From Semisulcospira habei (Eukaryota; Mollusca; Gastropoda; Semisulcospiridae): a stretch of 64,000 nucleotides of DNA. Shown here one piece after another: positions 12,030 through 23,858 of the stretch. Position 1 is the stretch's first letter, and the number at the start of each line of letters is the position of its first letter. The stretch spans positions 52,221,960 to 52,285,959 of the forward strand of contig BTPG01000004.1 in assembly GCA_036245525.1 (NCBI GenBank), written 5' to 3'. The notes beneath the pieces were generated by a model that searched no databases, was not told where the DNA came from, and saw only the letters and a program-made list of their open reading frames with translations. Both the position numbers and the translations under genes were made by a program.

Positions 12030-12237
12030 CATTTAATCTCACATCTATTTCCAAAATTTGGAAGGCGTCATCTAATGACTATGCACCAGTTGCAGGAGAT
12101 AGATCGACCATGATAATTCAAGGGCAGCGCCAGATTAGCTTGGCGCCAAAAAGGCGCCAAGCTAAATTGGCACTACCCTTGAATTATCATGGTCGACCCA
12201 TCTGCTTAGTGTAGTGCGTCAGGGCTGAATGGGTTAA
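12030..12237. mobile_element. Family B element (type B2 ends)
   Basis: Core with AATTCAAGGGCAGCGCCAGA and GGCGCCAAAAAGGCGCC, flanked by TGCAGGAGATAGATCGACC and CAGGGCTGAATGGGTTAA. The left flank CATCTAATGACTATGCACCA defines a subtype different from 2521-2734. Confidence 0.7.
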
Positions 12238-12590
12238 AGAGCGTTATCGACCCTCCTGCACTCTACCCACATAGAAAACGATTCCGCCCCTACTACTCCC
12301 CGCCCCGCCCCCCCCCCCCCCCCCCCCCCCATCATGAATTTCTGGAACCGTCACTTCGAGCGCTAATCAGATCACCCACCTTTTCCCTGGACGTGACGTC
12401 ACCGATTATGAGTTTTATGCGCGGCCAAGATAAAGTTTATGTCGAGGAACAAACAGTTACCGCTTCCGTTTGAAGCAAACGCTCTGTCTGGTGTTTACCA
12501 CATCCAGATCAGATGTGATCGCCAAGGGTGTAAATTCCAAAGAAACACCAACAAAGAAAGAAACATGCTTTAAAAGGAACAGCTTGTCAG

Positions 12591-12672
12591 ACGTCGGCCG
12601 CCGCGAACCGCGCACGTCCGTGCGTGGGCCAGCGGCGGCCGACGTCGGCCCGATGGTCTTTTGCGTATTGGG
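12591..12672. mobile_element. Family C hairpin, left end missing
   Basis: Centre CGCGCACGTCCGTGCG, right arm CCGACGTCGGCCCGATGG to GTATTGGG. Confidence 0.6.
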
Positions 12673-13083
12673 TACTTGTCCTTTATACACGTATTTGTTT
12701 GTTTTGTTTTTATCATTTTTGTCTGGTCTGTGTATAGATCTACTGACGTGGCACTCTTATGGTTCGTTCCTGCTAGTTGTGTTATCTGGGACCTCTCCGG
12801 TGAGAAGAAACACAGAAAGTACCACAGGTACGACGCACGCCCTCTGTTCGCTCCCGGAACTGTGCAGTACAAATGTACAATAAAAGTGGCTAAATGGTAT
12901 ACACTTTGCGTCATGCCAGGGCTCTGGTTGGGGGGGGGGGGGAATGCAATTCATTGCAGCACTACAACGAAATACAAGAAAAAATCTTGTTTTTCACTGT
13001 AAAGACACTTTTGTTTGCGCCATCACAGGGCAATGCTTTTACAGTGCTCCTGCAGCACACAGTTCAGCGTGATAATGTTTATT

Positions 13084-13351
13084 AGTGAGGTTTTGTTTAA
13101 AACGAACGACTCCTCACAACGAACGACTGAGAGTGAAGTCACGGAGTATAAGAGTATAACCATAAGCATCTAGACAACCCTCCAAACATCTCCAAGATGC
13201 ATAGATCCTCATGAGCCCTCTGGGGTCATGATGATCTATGCCTCTTGGAGATGTTTGGTGTGTTTTCAATGCTTATGGCACACGCCAGTTATTCGCCGTG
13301 GCTTCCGGCTTTTGTTCGGTGTTGGAATTCGCCTGTGTAAACGTAACCTGT
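13084..13351. mobile_element. Foldback element F, copy 1, with nested family A core
   Basis: Outer arms GTGAGGTTTTGTTTAAAACG and AAACGTAACC; inner arms CTCCAAACATCTCCAAGA and TCTTGGAGATGTTTGG surround a family A hairpin core. Confidence 0.65.
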
Positions 13352-13460
13352 CTATTGTGAGAGATACCCGGACAATGACATTCTCCTCAAAATCTAAACC
13401 ATATTTTTGCACCTCGGTAACGCTCTCAGTTTAAATGATTGATGGAACCCAACTTGATCA

Positions 13461-13531
13461 GCAAAAAGCACAGATTCTCAGGACCGCCAGCGACTAGCAC
13501 GGGCTCACTGATGTGAATCTATGTCTCTTGC
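13461..13531. mobile_element. Family A core, diverged
   Basis: GCAAAAAGCACAGATTCTCA ... TGTGAATCTATGTCTCTTGC. Confidence 0.5.
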
Positions 13532-13835
13532 AGATGCGGCCAAGGGATCATGTAGGTAGGTACCTTAGTAATTGAAATCATCGCCATCACACCGAATGAC
13601 ATGAAATATAGACAAACTTGGAGGGTACTGCGTCCGACTCGGTTGCACACCTTTCCAACACGGTGGGGAAAGGGGTAGGGCAAGGGTGTGGCGTAATCAT
13701 GTGTGCAGCAGACAGCTTTACCTGGCCAATGGCTCCGGTCGGATGCTGAAACTACAGTCACATCCCATGTCTAAGAAAACTAATGCAAATGTGACCTGCG
13801 GATGTGCCATCAAGTGGCTGAATACATTTTCACAA

Positions 13836-13919
13836 CCCAATGCGCAAAAGACCATCGGGCCGACGTCGTGCGCGGGCCAACGGCGGTCGATGTCGGCCCG
13901 ATGGCCTTCGCGCACTGGG
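13836..13919. mobile_element. Family C hairpin, part of left arm deleted
   Basis: CCCAATGCGCAAAAGACCAT ... CGATGGCCTTCGCGCACTGG. Confidence 0.68.
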
Positions 13920-13980
13920 GATGATCAGATGCGATGGTTTCTTCCAGCAAGTGACACAACCTCCCGAGCTGAAGTTCTCT

Positions 13981-14012
13981 GCTGGGGCTCATGAGGATCT
14001 ACGCATTTTGCA
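13981..14012. mobile_element. Family A right half
   Basis: GGGGCTCATGAGGATCTACG then CATTTTGCAG. Confidence 0.45.
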
Positions 14013-14157
14013 GCAGGAAGAAATTCGATGCTTGGCTGGTTCCAGACTGAACAGGTGCAGCCGGTGCAGGAATTGCGAGGACTGAATTGTCATACATTGG
14101 TAAACTCAACTCCCAGCGAGTCCCTCCGTGCTAGTAACACGGTTGTAAATGATGTCA

Positions 14158-14222
14158 GCAAGATGCATGATCCTTATGAGCCCTTGCAGGTGCGGGGGCT
14201 CATATGGATCTATGCCTCTTGC
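14158..14222. mobile_element. Family A core
   Basis: GCAAGATGCATGATCCTTAT ... GCGGGGGCTCATATGGATCT. Confidence 0.65.
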
Positions 14223-15071
14223 AAACGGGGGTTGAATTGACTTGTGGGAGTGAGGCGATAGGGGGAAATTCTAGCAGTGGGGAAGGGTATGTTGGTGTTA
14301 CGCCACAGTTGGAATGGAATTCACAAATAGACCTCCCCTTCTTTCTTTTTGTCTTTACCTGGACTTTCCTTTTCACTTGGCTCTTTGTTCTTAAGCGTGA
14401 GGGGTTTTGTGTTGGGTTTGTTGGTTGTTGTTTTTTTTTTTGTTTTGTTTTGTTTCGTTTTTGTGGGGGTAGGGGTAGGGGGCTTATGAGGGAGAACGAG
14501 AGATTTTCATATATTAATTTAGATGAACTTTGAAACGCACATAGTAGTCCCTTATCCACGTGCCTGTTTCATACGCAGACACAAAATAAGAAGAAAATGC
14601 TACATCAACATCATCATCATCAACAACAACAACAACAACTAACTGGTATGAGAGAAAAGGTAAACGAGACAACAAAATGATCCATCTCAGACAGCAACAC
14701 ACTTGGCTCAGCAAACAGCAGCTATAGAAATGCTTCCAGTTTTTGCACAGAAGCAAAGCTGACAAAGGGGGGTGGAGGGTAGGGGGAGTCCCACTGCAAC
14801 ACATAATCCTTGACAGAATCATGGAGTTAGCCCCAGAATGACTGCCGGTGCGACGCCTCCAGGAATTTTACTCATTTCTGTGGTTTAACTAAGAATACCT
14901 GGCTTCCAAGCAGGTGGCATAACAAGCAAGATACAAGGGGGAAAACCGCACAGGCTATCTGGGTGGTCTCACTAAAGTCCGACAGCAATGTGTCTATTAG
15001 CTTCTAGCCTGATGATGATTCTCGCAACTTGGAAAGCGTCCAGCCTATGAAGAGGTAAACGCTTTGTGAAA
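14223..15071. other. Unassigned sequence
   Basis: T-rich tract at 14420-14462; short ORFs on both strands are low-complexity. Confidence 0.4.
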
Positions 15072-15172
15072 GATGGATCGACCATGATAGTTCAAGAGTA
15101 GTGCCAGATTAGCTTGGCGCCTTTCCAGGCGCCAAGTTAATCTGGTACTACCCTTGAACTATCATGGCCGGT
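15072..15172. mobile_element. Family B core
   Basis: GATCGACCATGATAGTTCAA ... TAGCTTGGCGCCTTTCCAGG ... ACTATCATGGCCGGTC. Confidence 0.7.
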
Positions 15173-15227
15173 CTACATCTCGATGTGGTATCTGTTGTTC
15201 TCATGGTGAAGAAGAAGAAGAAGAAGA

Positions 15228-15440
15228 AAGGTATTTACCTGAAATATTAATCAATTGTGTTGTAACTGATTTTCTAAGCCTGTTTCTTTCTCCGGTGGGT
15301 TCTTATCCGCATTTTATGCGCTTGGCAGTCACCTTTTTGGTCGGGATTGGGGTTTTTGTGTTTGTTTGTATGTTTTTTAAAGTCCCTTTTATTTATAGAA
15401 GGGACATTTTAGGACGGGTCGCGGTGGGGCGAATTTAATA
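15228..15440 (+). repeat. Single arm of element G
   Basis: GTATTTACCTGAAATATTAA, TGTTGTAACTGATTTTCTAA, CTTGGCAGTCACCTTTTTGG: one arm of the foldback at 54.0-54.3 kb, here without its inverted partner. Confidence 0.7.
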
Positions 15441-15454
15441 GCATGTCCATGATG

Positions 15455-15960
15455 TCAAAGGCGGGCAGGCCTAAACCTCTAACAATTGAAGTAACAAGAT
15501 AAAAATTACGTCATGTCTAGTTACGCTAACCTCGCTGCTGAAAGTACATTTGGCGCAAAGCGCCGTATGTGCGTATGTACGTGTGTGCGTAGTATGTATG
15601 TAAACAAGAGAATCTCCGATATTTCTGTACACACAAGCTTTAAACTTGGTGAAATACTTTCTTAAGTGGGTGGCTAAAAGAGCCTCCGAGCATATTGTAA
15701 TTGAATGTCTAATTGAAGACATAAACAACCGTTTGGTTGACCCAGATTAGAGTCCGTAATTTTGTCATTTACTTGAACTTTTGCATATAGCTAGTTTGGA
15801 GAAAGACATTAGATGAGTTCGTTAGCCAGCTTTGTATCCTTTCAACTTCTTTAGTAATTTTTTATTTCAGAAAAGAATTGAAACACTAAAAAACCTTGAC
15901 TTCTAGAGAAAGTCAGACAGTGGCGTTGACGTAAAAGAGGCAACTCCGTCACCACTGACA
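15455..15960. repeat. Long dispersed repeat H, copy 1
   Basis: Modules: AATTACGTCATGTCTAGTTACGC, GGCGCAAAGCGCCG, GAGCCTCCGAGCATAT, then AGTCCGTAATTTTGTCATTT, TATAGCTAGTTTGGAGAAAG and TTGACTTCTAGAGAAAG. The same order recurs at 17.5 and 22.2 kb. Identity unknown. Confidence 0.7.
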
Positions 15961-15994
15961 CAGACATTGACATAATACTCTAAAAATATGACGT

Positions 15995-16207
<213 letters not shown>

Positions 16208-16220
16208 CACAAACAAGTAC

Positions 16221-16295
16221 GCATCTCCAGGAGGAATATATCCTCATCCGCCCGGAGGGAGCATGAGGATCTATGCCTCTTGGACATGTTTGGTG
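16221..16295. mobile_element. Foldback F inner part with family A core
   Basis: GCATCTCCAGGAGGAATATA ... GGATCTATGCCTCTTGGACA + TGTTTGG, between two (CA)n tracts. Confidence 0.55.
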
Positions 16296-16901
16296 TGCGT
16301 GCGCAGGCACGCACTAACACGCACACACACACACATCGACGCGCTTTCAGAAGAGCATGCAAGTGACCCGTGTACCTATATCATGTAGCTAGGTAAAGTC
16401 AACAAGCTTTCACACAAATTATAGCAAGACTGAAATTGTACTGTGAAGTTCTAGTTTTGTCACCATATTCTCAAGCCTATGAAGCGAAAGTGAAACTCAT
16501 ATCACGTAAAATATAAAAACTAAAACGTACGTCATGACATATGACGTTTGACAAATCAATGACGCATATGCCCTGTGCCCCTTATAGAACTCACTGACGC
16601 ATTGGCAGATCTGCGAGACTTTTTCAATAGGAGATAATTCAACATCACAATCAGGTCAAAGACAAAAGGTAGAGAACCTTCACAACGAGGACAGCTCTTA
16701 TATAGAAGGGACTTTGTGGGTTATGGTTCAACCCATCGTGTTTGTTCTTATGGTGGTTTTCCTAATCCTTCGAGATCTGCCTGTAGTTGTCACACATCCC
16801 TGCAAGCCACGTGACGTCTCGTGTTCAACTTCTGTAATATCAGCAAATGCCTCAAGAGCCACTCCACTCTCAACGCAGAAGCTCCAAAATTAATAATTGT
16901 A

Positions 16902-16972
16902 CAAGAGGCATAAATTCTCATAGCCCCCCCCCCCCCCTCCGCAGATGCGGAGGGCACGTGAGGACCTATACC
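16902..16972. mobile_element. Family A core with C-tract expansion
   Basis: CAAGAGGCATAAATTCTCAT then a 14-base C run where other copies have five C. Confidence 0.6.
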
Positions 16973-17197
16973 AATTACGGGTGGGTGGCATTTTCTGCAG
17001 GACAGTTCTAGTCAACAAAAAATAATGATGTGCAGTGTTTCAATAAAGACCAACAACAGAACAAGTAAATCAGAAAATTAACTTGATGAAAAGTTCACCA
17101 GTTATATTTTGTGTCACTACGTAGTACACATGTATTTGGTATGTATACCAAGCGATACACCAAGCAAGGGAAACACAGTCATAATAATACATTTTTG

Positions 17198-17406
17198 TGA
17201 ACTCAATCAGCCCGACGGCAGTATTTCCCAAATTTGGGAGGCGTCACTTAATGACTATGCACCGTTGCAGGAGATGGATCGACCAAGATAATTCAAGGGC
17301 AGTGCCAGATTTGCTTGGCGCCGACAGGCGCCAAGCTAATCTGGCACTCCCCTTGAATTGTCATGGTCGACCCATCTCCTGCTGTAGTGCGTCAAGACTG
17401 AATGGG
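17198..17406. mobile_element. Family B element (type B2)
   Basis: Starts AACTCAATCAGCCCGACGG, core GGCGCCGACAGGCGCC, ends GTGCGTCAAGACTGAATGGG. Confidence 0.7.
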
Positions 17407-17499
17407 GGGAGGGGTATGGGCGACATGGACAGCTAAGTAGTACGACATGAACAGTGAGTGATCATGGTAGTGTGTACGTACAGGCCAGGAACTTTAGGA

Positions 17500-17812
17500 A
17501 ATGCTTCGATCGAAATGTATTTCGGAGCGCCTCCGAGCATATAAAAATTGGATGACTCGTAAAAGAGAAAAATTGAAGTTTATATAAAGTCGGTTTACAC
17601 GCATTTCAGTCCGTAATTTTCGTTCTATTCACTTGAAATTTTGTGTATAGCTAGCCTGGATATAGACACTAGATGAGTTCGTTAGTCAGCTTTGTACCTT
17701 TTCAACGTTTTCACAGAAAATAAATCATTGCAGAAAAAAAAGTAAAAATTCTCGACTTCTAGCGAAGGATCAGATAGTGACGGTGACGTAAAGGCCAAAC
17801 ACGTCAGTGTTA
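17500..17812. repeat. Long dispersed repeat H, copy 2
   Basis: Shares GCGCCTCCGAGCATATAA, AGTCCGTAATTTTCG, TATAGCTAG and CTCGACTTCTAGCG with copy 1. It leads directly into the 43-bp minisatellite. Confidence 0.7.
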
Positions 17813-17814
17813 CG

Positions 17815-18633
17815 CAATGTTCCTAAATTGTCGCAAAGCACCAGCTGTCAGGTTTATAGAATGTTCCTAAATTGTCGCAAAGCACAGATGTCAGGTTTAT
17901 ACAATGTTCCTAAATTGTCGCAAAGCACAGATCAGTGTCAGGTTTATAAAATGTTCCTAAATTGTCGCAAAGCACAGATGTCAGGTTTATACAATGTTCC
18001 TAAATTGTCGCAAAGCACTGATGTCAGGTTTATACAATGTTCCTAAATTGTCGCAAAGCACAGATGTCAGGTTTATACAATGTTCCTAAATTGTCGCAAA
18101 GCACAGATGTCAGGTTTATACAATGTTCCTAAATTGTCGCAAAGCACAGATGTCAGGCATATACAATGTTCCTAAATTGTCGCAAAGCACAGATGTCAGT
18201 TTATACAATGTTCCTAAATTGTCGCAAAGCACAACCTGACATCTGTGCTTTACGACAATTTAGGAACATTGTATAAACCTGAAGCACAGATGTCAGGTTT
18301 ATACAATGTTCCTAAATTGTCGCAAAGCACAGATGTCAGGTTTATACAATGTTCCTAAATTGTCGCAAAGCACAGATGTCAGGTTTATACAATATTCCTA
18401 AATTGTCGCAAAGCACAGATGTCAGGTTTATACAATGTTCCTAAATTGTCGCAAAGCACATATGTCAGGTTTATACAATGTTCGTAAATTGTCGCAAAGC
18501 ACAGATGTCAGGTTTATACAATGTTCCTGAATTGTCGCAAAGCACAGATGTCAGGTTTATACAATGTTTCTGAATTGTCGCAAAGCACAGATGTCAGGTT
18601 TATACAATGTTCCTGAATTGACGCAAAGCACCA
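17815..18633. repeat. 43-bp minisatellite, about 19 units, with one inverted unit
   Basis: Unit AATGTTCCTAAATTGTCGCA + AAGCACAGATGTCAGGTTTA + TAC. One unit at about 18232-18287 is inverted, making a local palindrome. End units carry more substitutions (TGAATT for TAAATT). Similar CAGTGTTAC sequence flanks both ends. No coding sense. Confidence 0.95.
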
Positions 18634-18835
18634 GACACATCAGTGTTACACGCTGACAAGAAAATGATTGTTTCATAAAAACAGCTTGATCCGCATTTGA
18701 GTCCGTAATTTTTGTAATTCTTATTAGATTTTTGCATACAGCTAGATTAAAGGAAAATATTGAATGAGTTTGTAATCCAGCGTTGTACCTTTTCAACTTT
18801 TTTAATAATAATTAATTCTTTTTTGCAAGTTTTGG
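18634..18835. repeat. Long dispersed repeat H, copy 3 (part)
   Basis: GAGTCCGTAATTTTTGTAAT, ACAGCTAGATTAAAGG, ATTGAATGAGTTTGT and CCAGCGTTGTACCTTTTCAA resume after the minisatellite. Confidence 0.65.
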
Positions 18836-18854
18836 AGCCACGTTATACTCCCAT

Positions 18855-18980
18855 CAAACAGTCAACCGTGGAGTAGGCTGTATAAAACAAAACAGTCAAC
18901 CCTGGAAGAGACTTTGTGCAACAAAACAGTCAGCCCTGGAAAAGGCTGTGTGGAACAAAACAGTCATCTCTGGAAGAGCG
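18855..18980. repeat. 34/35-bp tandem repeat, about 3.5 units
   Basis: Degenerate unit AAAACAGTCAACCCTGGAAG followed by AGGCTGTGTGGAAC-like sequence. Confidence 0.8.
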
Positions 18981-18999
18981 CACCTTTCGAACGAGTGAC

Positions 19000-19360
19000 G
19001 TGAAAAGATTCGTCACTTGTACACGGCGTCGTGGGACTAGCGATGCCATGACGTGAAGCTTATAGTGACGTCATGTTGCTGCTCGTGATATTCTTCTTCT
19101 TCAGAATTCCTGTAGCTACTCCAGCCCACAAAGCGTGCTAATGGCGGGAAGAGCCGTGTGTCCGTCTTTATTTGTGTTCGCCGGTGTGTGTTGATCAGAG
19201 GTTGGATCAGAGAGGAGGGAAATGGATCAGAAGGATAAGCTTAAAAATATGACGGGCCATGAAGTCTGAATGTTCCTAAAAGGAAAACGCATGTGAGCTC
19301 CAAACAATACGGTAGACTTTGGGATGAAATCCTCATCTTGTTTTTCCCTGGATATTCTTT
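19000..19360. repeat. Dispersed repeat J, copy 1
   Basis: Shares TGACGTCAT..TGCTGC, AATGGCGGGAAGAGCCGTGT, TGTTGATCAGAGGTTGG and AATACGGTAGACTTTGGGAT with 23.2-23.6 kb. It follows repeat H in both places. Confidence 0.65.
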
Positions 19361-19449
19361 TCTTAACCGGTGTAGACCCATTACCGCATTTTCCCATTTA
19401 TTGTGAAGTGTTACCTAACAAGAATGTACCACTTGCATGAGGTGGATAA

Positions 19450-19565
19450 ATGACAGTGATAATTGAAGGGTAGTGCCAGATTAGCTTGGCGCCTCATGGC
19501 GCCAAGCTAATCTGGCGCTACCCTTCAATTATCAAAGTCGATCCGTCTACTGCTGTATTGCGTCG
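19450..19565. mobile_element. Family B core
   Basis: GTGATAATTGAAGGGTAGTG ... GGCGCCTCATGGCGCC ... TTCAATTATCAAAGTCGATC. Confidence 0.7.
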
Positions 19566-19663
19566 GGCTAACTGCGCCAGTAGGCTTATAATTATATGGA
19601 AAGCTCTGAGCACAGAAAACGGCTAGACGGTTTGACAAAACAAAAACTTGAACACCACTAATC

Positions 19664-19778
19664 TGCAAGAGGTATAGATCCTCATGAGCCCCCGCATTTG
19701 AATGATAAATCAACCTATCTCGTCAATGCCGAGAAGAAGTGCAACTGTATGAGGTATAGATCCCCTTGAGTCCTCGCA
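19664..19778. mobile_element. Two family A left halves
   Basis: GCAAGAGGTATAGATCCTCA at 19664 and TATGAGGTATAGATCCCCTT at 19748; neither has a right arm. Confidence 0.45.
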
Positions 19779-19879
19779 TTCATGAGGCATTAGGCCTACT
19801 CATAAGTCTATTGTGATTTTCTGTGTAGCGCTAAACGCATGGCAGTGTGGGCATTAATGTGGAATGGTTTATAAATGTG

Positions 19880-20005
19880 CAGCTTAAACTAGACATGACG
19901 TAATTTTTATATGGTCTCTTTAGTTGTCAGATTTTCAGACCTGCCCGCCTTTGTCGTCATGGGCATTCTTTTGAATTTGCTCCACCGCGACCCATCCTAA
20001 AAAGT
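19880..20005 (-). repeat. Dispersed repeat H, inverted partial copy
   Basis: Reverse complement of 15400-15530: ACATGACGTAATTTTTATAT, CTGCCCGCCTTTGTCGTCAT and CCACCGCGACCCATCCTAAAA. Confidence 0.6.
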
Positions 20006-20112
20006 CCTGCCCTTGAATTATCATCGTCGATCCATCTCCTGTATCTGGTGCATAGTCATTAGATGACACCTCCAAACTTTGGGAAATACGGCCGTCGGGC
20101 TGAATGAGTTAA
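20006..20112. mobile_element. Family B right half (type B2)
   Basis: CCCTTGAATTATCATCGTCG to GGGCTGAATGAGTTAA; the left half is replaced by inverted repeat H. Confidence 0.6.
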
Positions 20113-20240
20113 AACCCTTTCGCCACCACAGGTGTTAAAATGTTGCATTTCCCAGCGCCGTAGCTGTTTTGCCAGACCGCTGTGGCGCAACACCTCTTAT
20201 CTGTAAAAGGCTATATAACTCTTGAACCACTGAACCGAAT
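20109..20240 (+). repeat. piggyBac-like terminus candidate
   Basis: TTAAAACCCTTTCGCCACC follows directly on the TTAA end of a family B half-element. CTGTGGCGCAACACC at about 20190 is a partial inverted match. Confidence 0.3.
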
Positions 20241-20548
20241 TACTTCATTTTTTTTAAAATGGAGATGAGAAAACAAATTTGTACACTGATGTAGCTCACT
20301 CAAAGTTTTATATCTGGCCTGATGCAAGAAGAATAGACAAAATATGTGTTCTCAACACACACAACAGACAGTTTACACACGAGGCAGTCACCAACAAAGT
20401 AACAAACACATGATAAGATTTCAAGAAATATATTGAGAAAATGTTCAACTCACAAGTGAAGCATGGTTGTTCAGAGCTCTACATATAATCCATAACACAC
20501 CAACTCACAAGCATAGTCCATGAAGAATACACAACACTCTTCTGCACG

Positions 20549-20784
20549 AAATCTGCTCGCGAGAGTGCTCGTACTCGGTTCTGGCTCATAGGTCGGATCG
20601 TTATCAGAGCTATCTTGCAAATTTAAAAAAAAAAAAAGCTCTTTGTCAACTTCGTTGCCACATGGATGCTCCTCGTTCTAATCAACATCAGTTTGTGATC
20701 GTAGGAGGTTCAAACGACGCAAAATTTCCTCCGTAGTTGATAGTCTCTTGTGCCGCTCACTTAGCCCTTTCGAAGTTTCTTCCA
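20549..20784 (-). pseudogene. Possible piggyBac-type transposase N-terminus, decayed
   Basis: Minus-strand reading gives MEETSKGLSERHKRLSTTEE then LRSQTDVD, a stop, EEHPCGNEVDKELF, a poly-Lys/Phe frameshift and the acidic motif QDSSDNDPTYEPEPST. An acidic, Ser/Asp-rich start is usual in piggyBac transposases. A terminus-like TTAAAACCCTTTCGCCACC lies at 20109, which fits the same superfamily. The catalytic domain is missing. Confidence 0.3.
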
Positions 20785-20972
20785 TCACGAAAAAGCACCG
20801 CTCCCAAAAAGTCAGAAAAAACTCGCAATTTCTTCGCTCAAAACTCTCAAAAGCACTCAAAGTTGGCGCTGGAATGTAAGAGGGGATTCCCCTGTCCCAT
20901 GATGCATTATTATTGACCAAAACTACCTCATACATTAGAGTCACGATCAAGTGCAGTGAACTAGACTGTGCT

Positions 20973-21078
20973 ACTCGCCAAAAGGCGAGATCGGCGGCGA
21001 GCTTCGTACTCGCCAAACGGCGAGATCGGCGGCGAGCTTCGTACTCGCCAAACGGCGAGATCGGCGGCGAAAGGAAGT
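20973..21078. repeat. 35-bp tandem repeat, 3 units
   Basis: Unit begins ACTCGCCAAACGGCGAGATC, itself containing a small palindrome (CTCGCC...GGCGAG). Units start at 20973, 21008 and 21043. Confidence 0.85.
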
Positions 21079-21731
21079 TGTTTTGTTGGTCGAAAAGCCA
21101 AAGGTTATGCGATCTCTCTGCGTTTCTGCAAACCATTTAACTCATTCTGTATTGTGTTTCATTTTTGTGTCTGTTCAGTACCAATTAATACTGAACCGTG
21201 CAAGTTCCTTCTTTTTAATCTGGTATTTACGATCGAAAGATGAGAAGGAGAGTGAATCTGGAGCGCGAGAGTTCCTGATAGAGACCGAGGATCAGACACA
21301 TCATTTTCCCGAGGCTAAGGACGTCGCATGGGCTGAAGCAACCGTCATCACTGGCGCCCTGGACCTCAACAGACTGGGAACCCGAGTCTTAACATGACAT
21401 GTCGCTGCTTGGATTACCACTTACGTCTACATTCAATACACGTCTCTAAACTGGGATTGCCTTGCCGTGTATTTTTGTTTGATTTGCAGTTATTTTCTTC
21501 TTGTTTGTATCGCACTTTACTTTTGCTTTCTCATGAAAAAAATTTTTTTTCCTGTTGTGCATTGTCTAGAATAACGTTGATGACGAAGAGGATGAAAATT
21601 CATTGAAAATAAGGATATACGGAAACATTTTAAAGCGGCTCCCCGTAAATTACATTGTTTCAACTTCACTTGGTCAGTAGGTGGTTCCATGGTTGGTGTT
21701 GGTGCTGTACATTCGACTTCCACTGCTTTCT

Positions 21732-21946
21732 TTAACTCATTCAGCCCGACGGCCGTATTTCCCAAATTTTGGGGGGTGTCATCTAATGACTATGCACAAG
21801 TTGCAGGAGATGGATCGACCATGATAATTCAAGGGCAGTGCCAGATTGGCTTGACGCCGACAAGCGCCAAGCTAATCTGGCACTACCCTTGAATTATCAT
21901 GGTAGACCCATCTCCTGCTGTAGTGCGTCAGGGCTGAATGGGTTAA
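21732..21946. mobile_element. Family B element, full length (type B2)
   Basis: TTAACTCATTCAGCCCGACG at the left, GTCAGGGCTGAATGGGTTAA at the right, and a core hairpin with GGCGCCAAGC-type centre between. Confidence 0.78.
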
Positions 21947-22194
21947 TAGTGTACTTCACCCACCAACACCAATAATTTTGTCAAAGTCGATAATATCGCA
22001 TTTGCAGTCATCTTTATTTCACACCGTGATGCACGGGGCACGACAGCACACCCTAACTGCCAACGGCCAAAGTGAGAAAACGGAACAAGGCACTGATTTT
22101 TGTCTACCGTATTGAAAACACGTTAGACTTTGAAATGGGGCTGGTCGGATCACAAACCCGGAGCATGCACATGACGTTTTTGACGTGCGGGGCA

Positions 22195-22720
<526 letters not shown>

Positions 22721-23189
22721 TTTTGGGACAAAAATATATTTTCACGTTTTGGTGATTAATTTCACGAATTATATGGGTTAATCTCAAACAATTGAATCTT
22801 TTTTTTTTACGAAAAAAACATTATTCTCAATAGTAATCGCATGATTTTTCGTATACGGTATTTACATAAGCCTACAGTTTGTCTCGGCTAACGGGTACGA
22901 TTAGGTGAAATGTGATCAGCATGCACTAGGTGTGAAAATCAGATAATTTTTTGCACCATTTTTTCGGAGTTATTTGTAAAAGAGCTAACATAACTTTAAT
23001 TTTTCTTTTACGAAAAAAGCTATCTTCTCATTAATACCCGCGTGATTTTTCATAAACAGTGTTTGCATAAGTCTTCTATTTGTCCCGGCCCTGGGGTAGG
23101 ATTAGTTCAAATTGTGACCTATAAGCTGTAGGCGTGAAAATCAGCAAACAGATTTGATTCACTGATATGTCAAATGTTAGTACTGCGAT
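22721..23189. other. AT-rich repeat, two similar halves
   Basis: TTTACGAAAAAA..AT..TTCTCA...CGTGATTTTTC occurs at about 22807 and 23008, each followed by CATAAG and GTGAAAATCAG. Probably an interior part of the H/J unit. No coding signal. Confidence 0.4.
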
Positions 23190-23645
23190 GAGTGACTTAT
23201 AACATCGAGCCGTCACTATAAACTTGACGTGTAGCTTGAAGTGACGTCATTTTGCTGCCGCTCGTCTATACTTGAGAATAGTATGCTACGCCAGACCACA
23301 GAGCTTACGAATGGCGGGAATCGCAGTGTGTCCGTTTTTATTTATGTGTGCCAGTGTGTGTGGATCAGAGGGTGGGTTAGAGTAGAAGTAGGTGGATTCC
23401 TGTCGCTACACGCCGGAGCCCATAGAGTGTACTAATGGCGGGAAGCGCCGTGTGTCAGTCCGTCTTTATTTGTGTGCGCCGACGTGTGTGTTGATCAGAG
23501 GTTGGCTTAGGGAGCAAATGGATCAGCATTACTGACAAGCCTAAAAAACTCTGAATGTTCCTAAAAGATAAACGCATCAGAGCTCCAAACAATACGGTAG
23601 ACTTTGGGATGAAATCCTCATCTTGTTCTATGATGGTATGGGATT
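23190..23645. repeat. Dispersed repeat J, copy 2 (internally duplicated)
   Basis: The AATGGCGGGAA...GTGTGTCCGT module occurs twice (about 23310 and 23433) and then AATACGGTAGACTTTGGGAT as in copy 1. Confidence 0.65.
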
Positions 23646-23663
23646 TTAGGGATATCTAGCCTT

Positions 23664-23858
23664 CTTAACTCATTCAGCCCCGACACACCACAGCAAGACA
23701 TGGATCGAGCATGATAGTTCAAGGGTGGTGCCAGAATAACTTGGCGCCCATAGGCGCACTTAAACTATCATGCTCGATCTGTCTCTAGAGTTGCAATACA
23801 GTCCTTCAGAGGGCAACTTCAAAATCTGGGGATTTTCGTCTTGGTGTAGATTGAGTAA
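23664..23858. mobile_element. Family B element, core partly deleted
   Basis: TTAACTCATTCAGCCCCGAC at the left, TTGGTGTAGATTGAGTAAA at the right. The right core arm has lost most of AAGCTATTCTGGCACC. Confidence 0.68.

Noticed and set aside
17807..18046. Repeat protein NVPKLSQST...
   Set aside because: Frame through the 43-bp minisatellite. The period is not a multiple of three, so the frame changes each unit.
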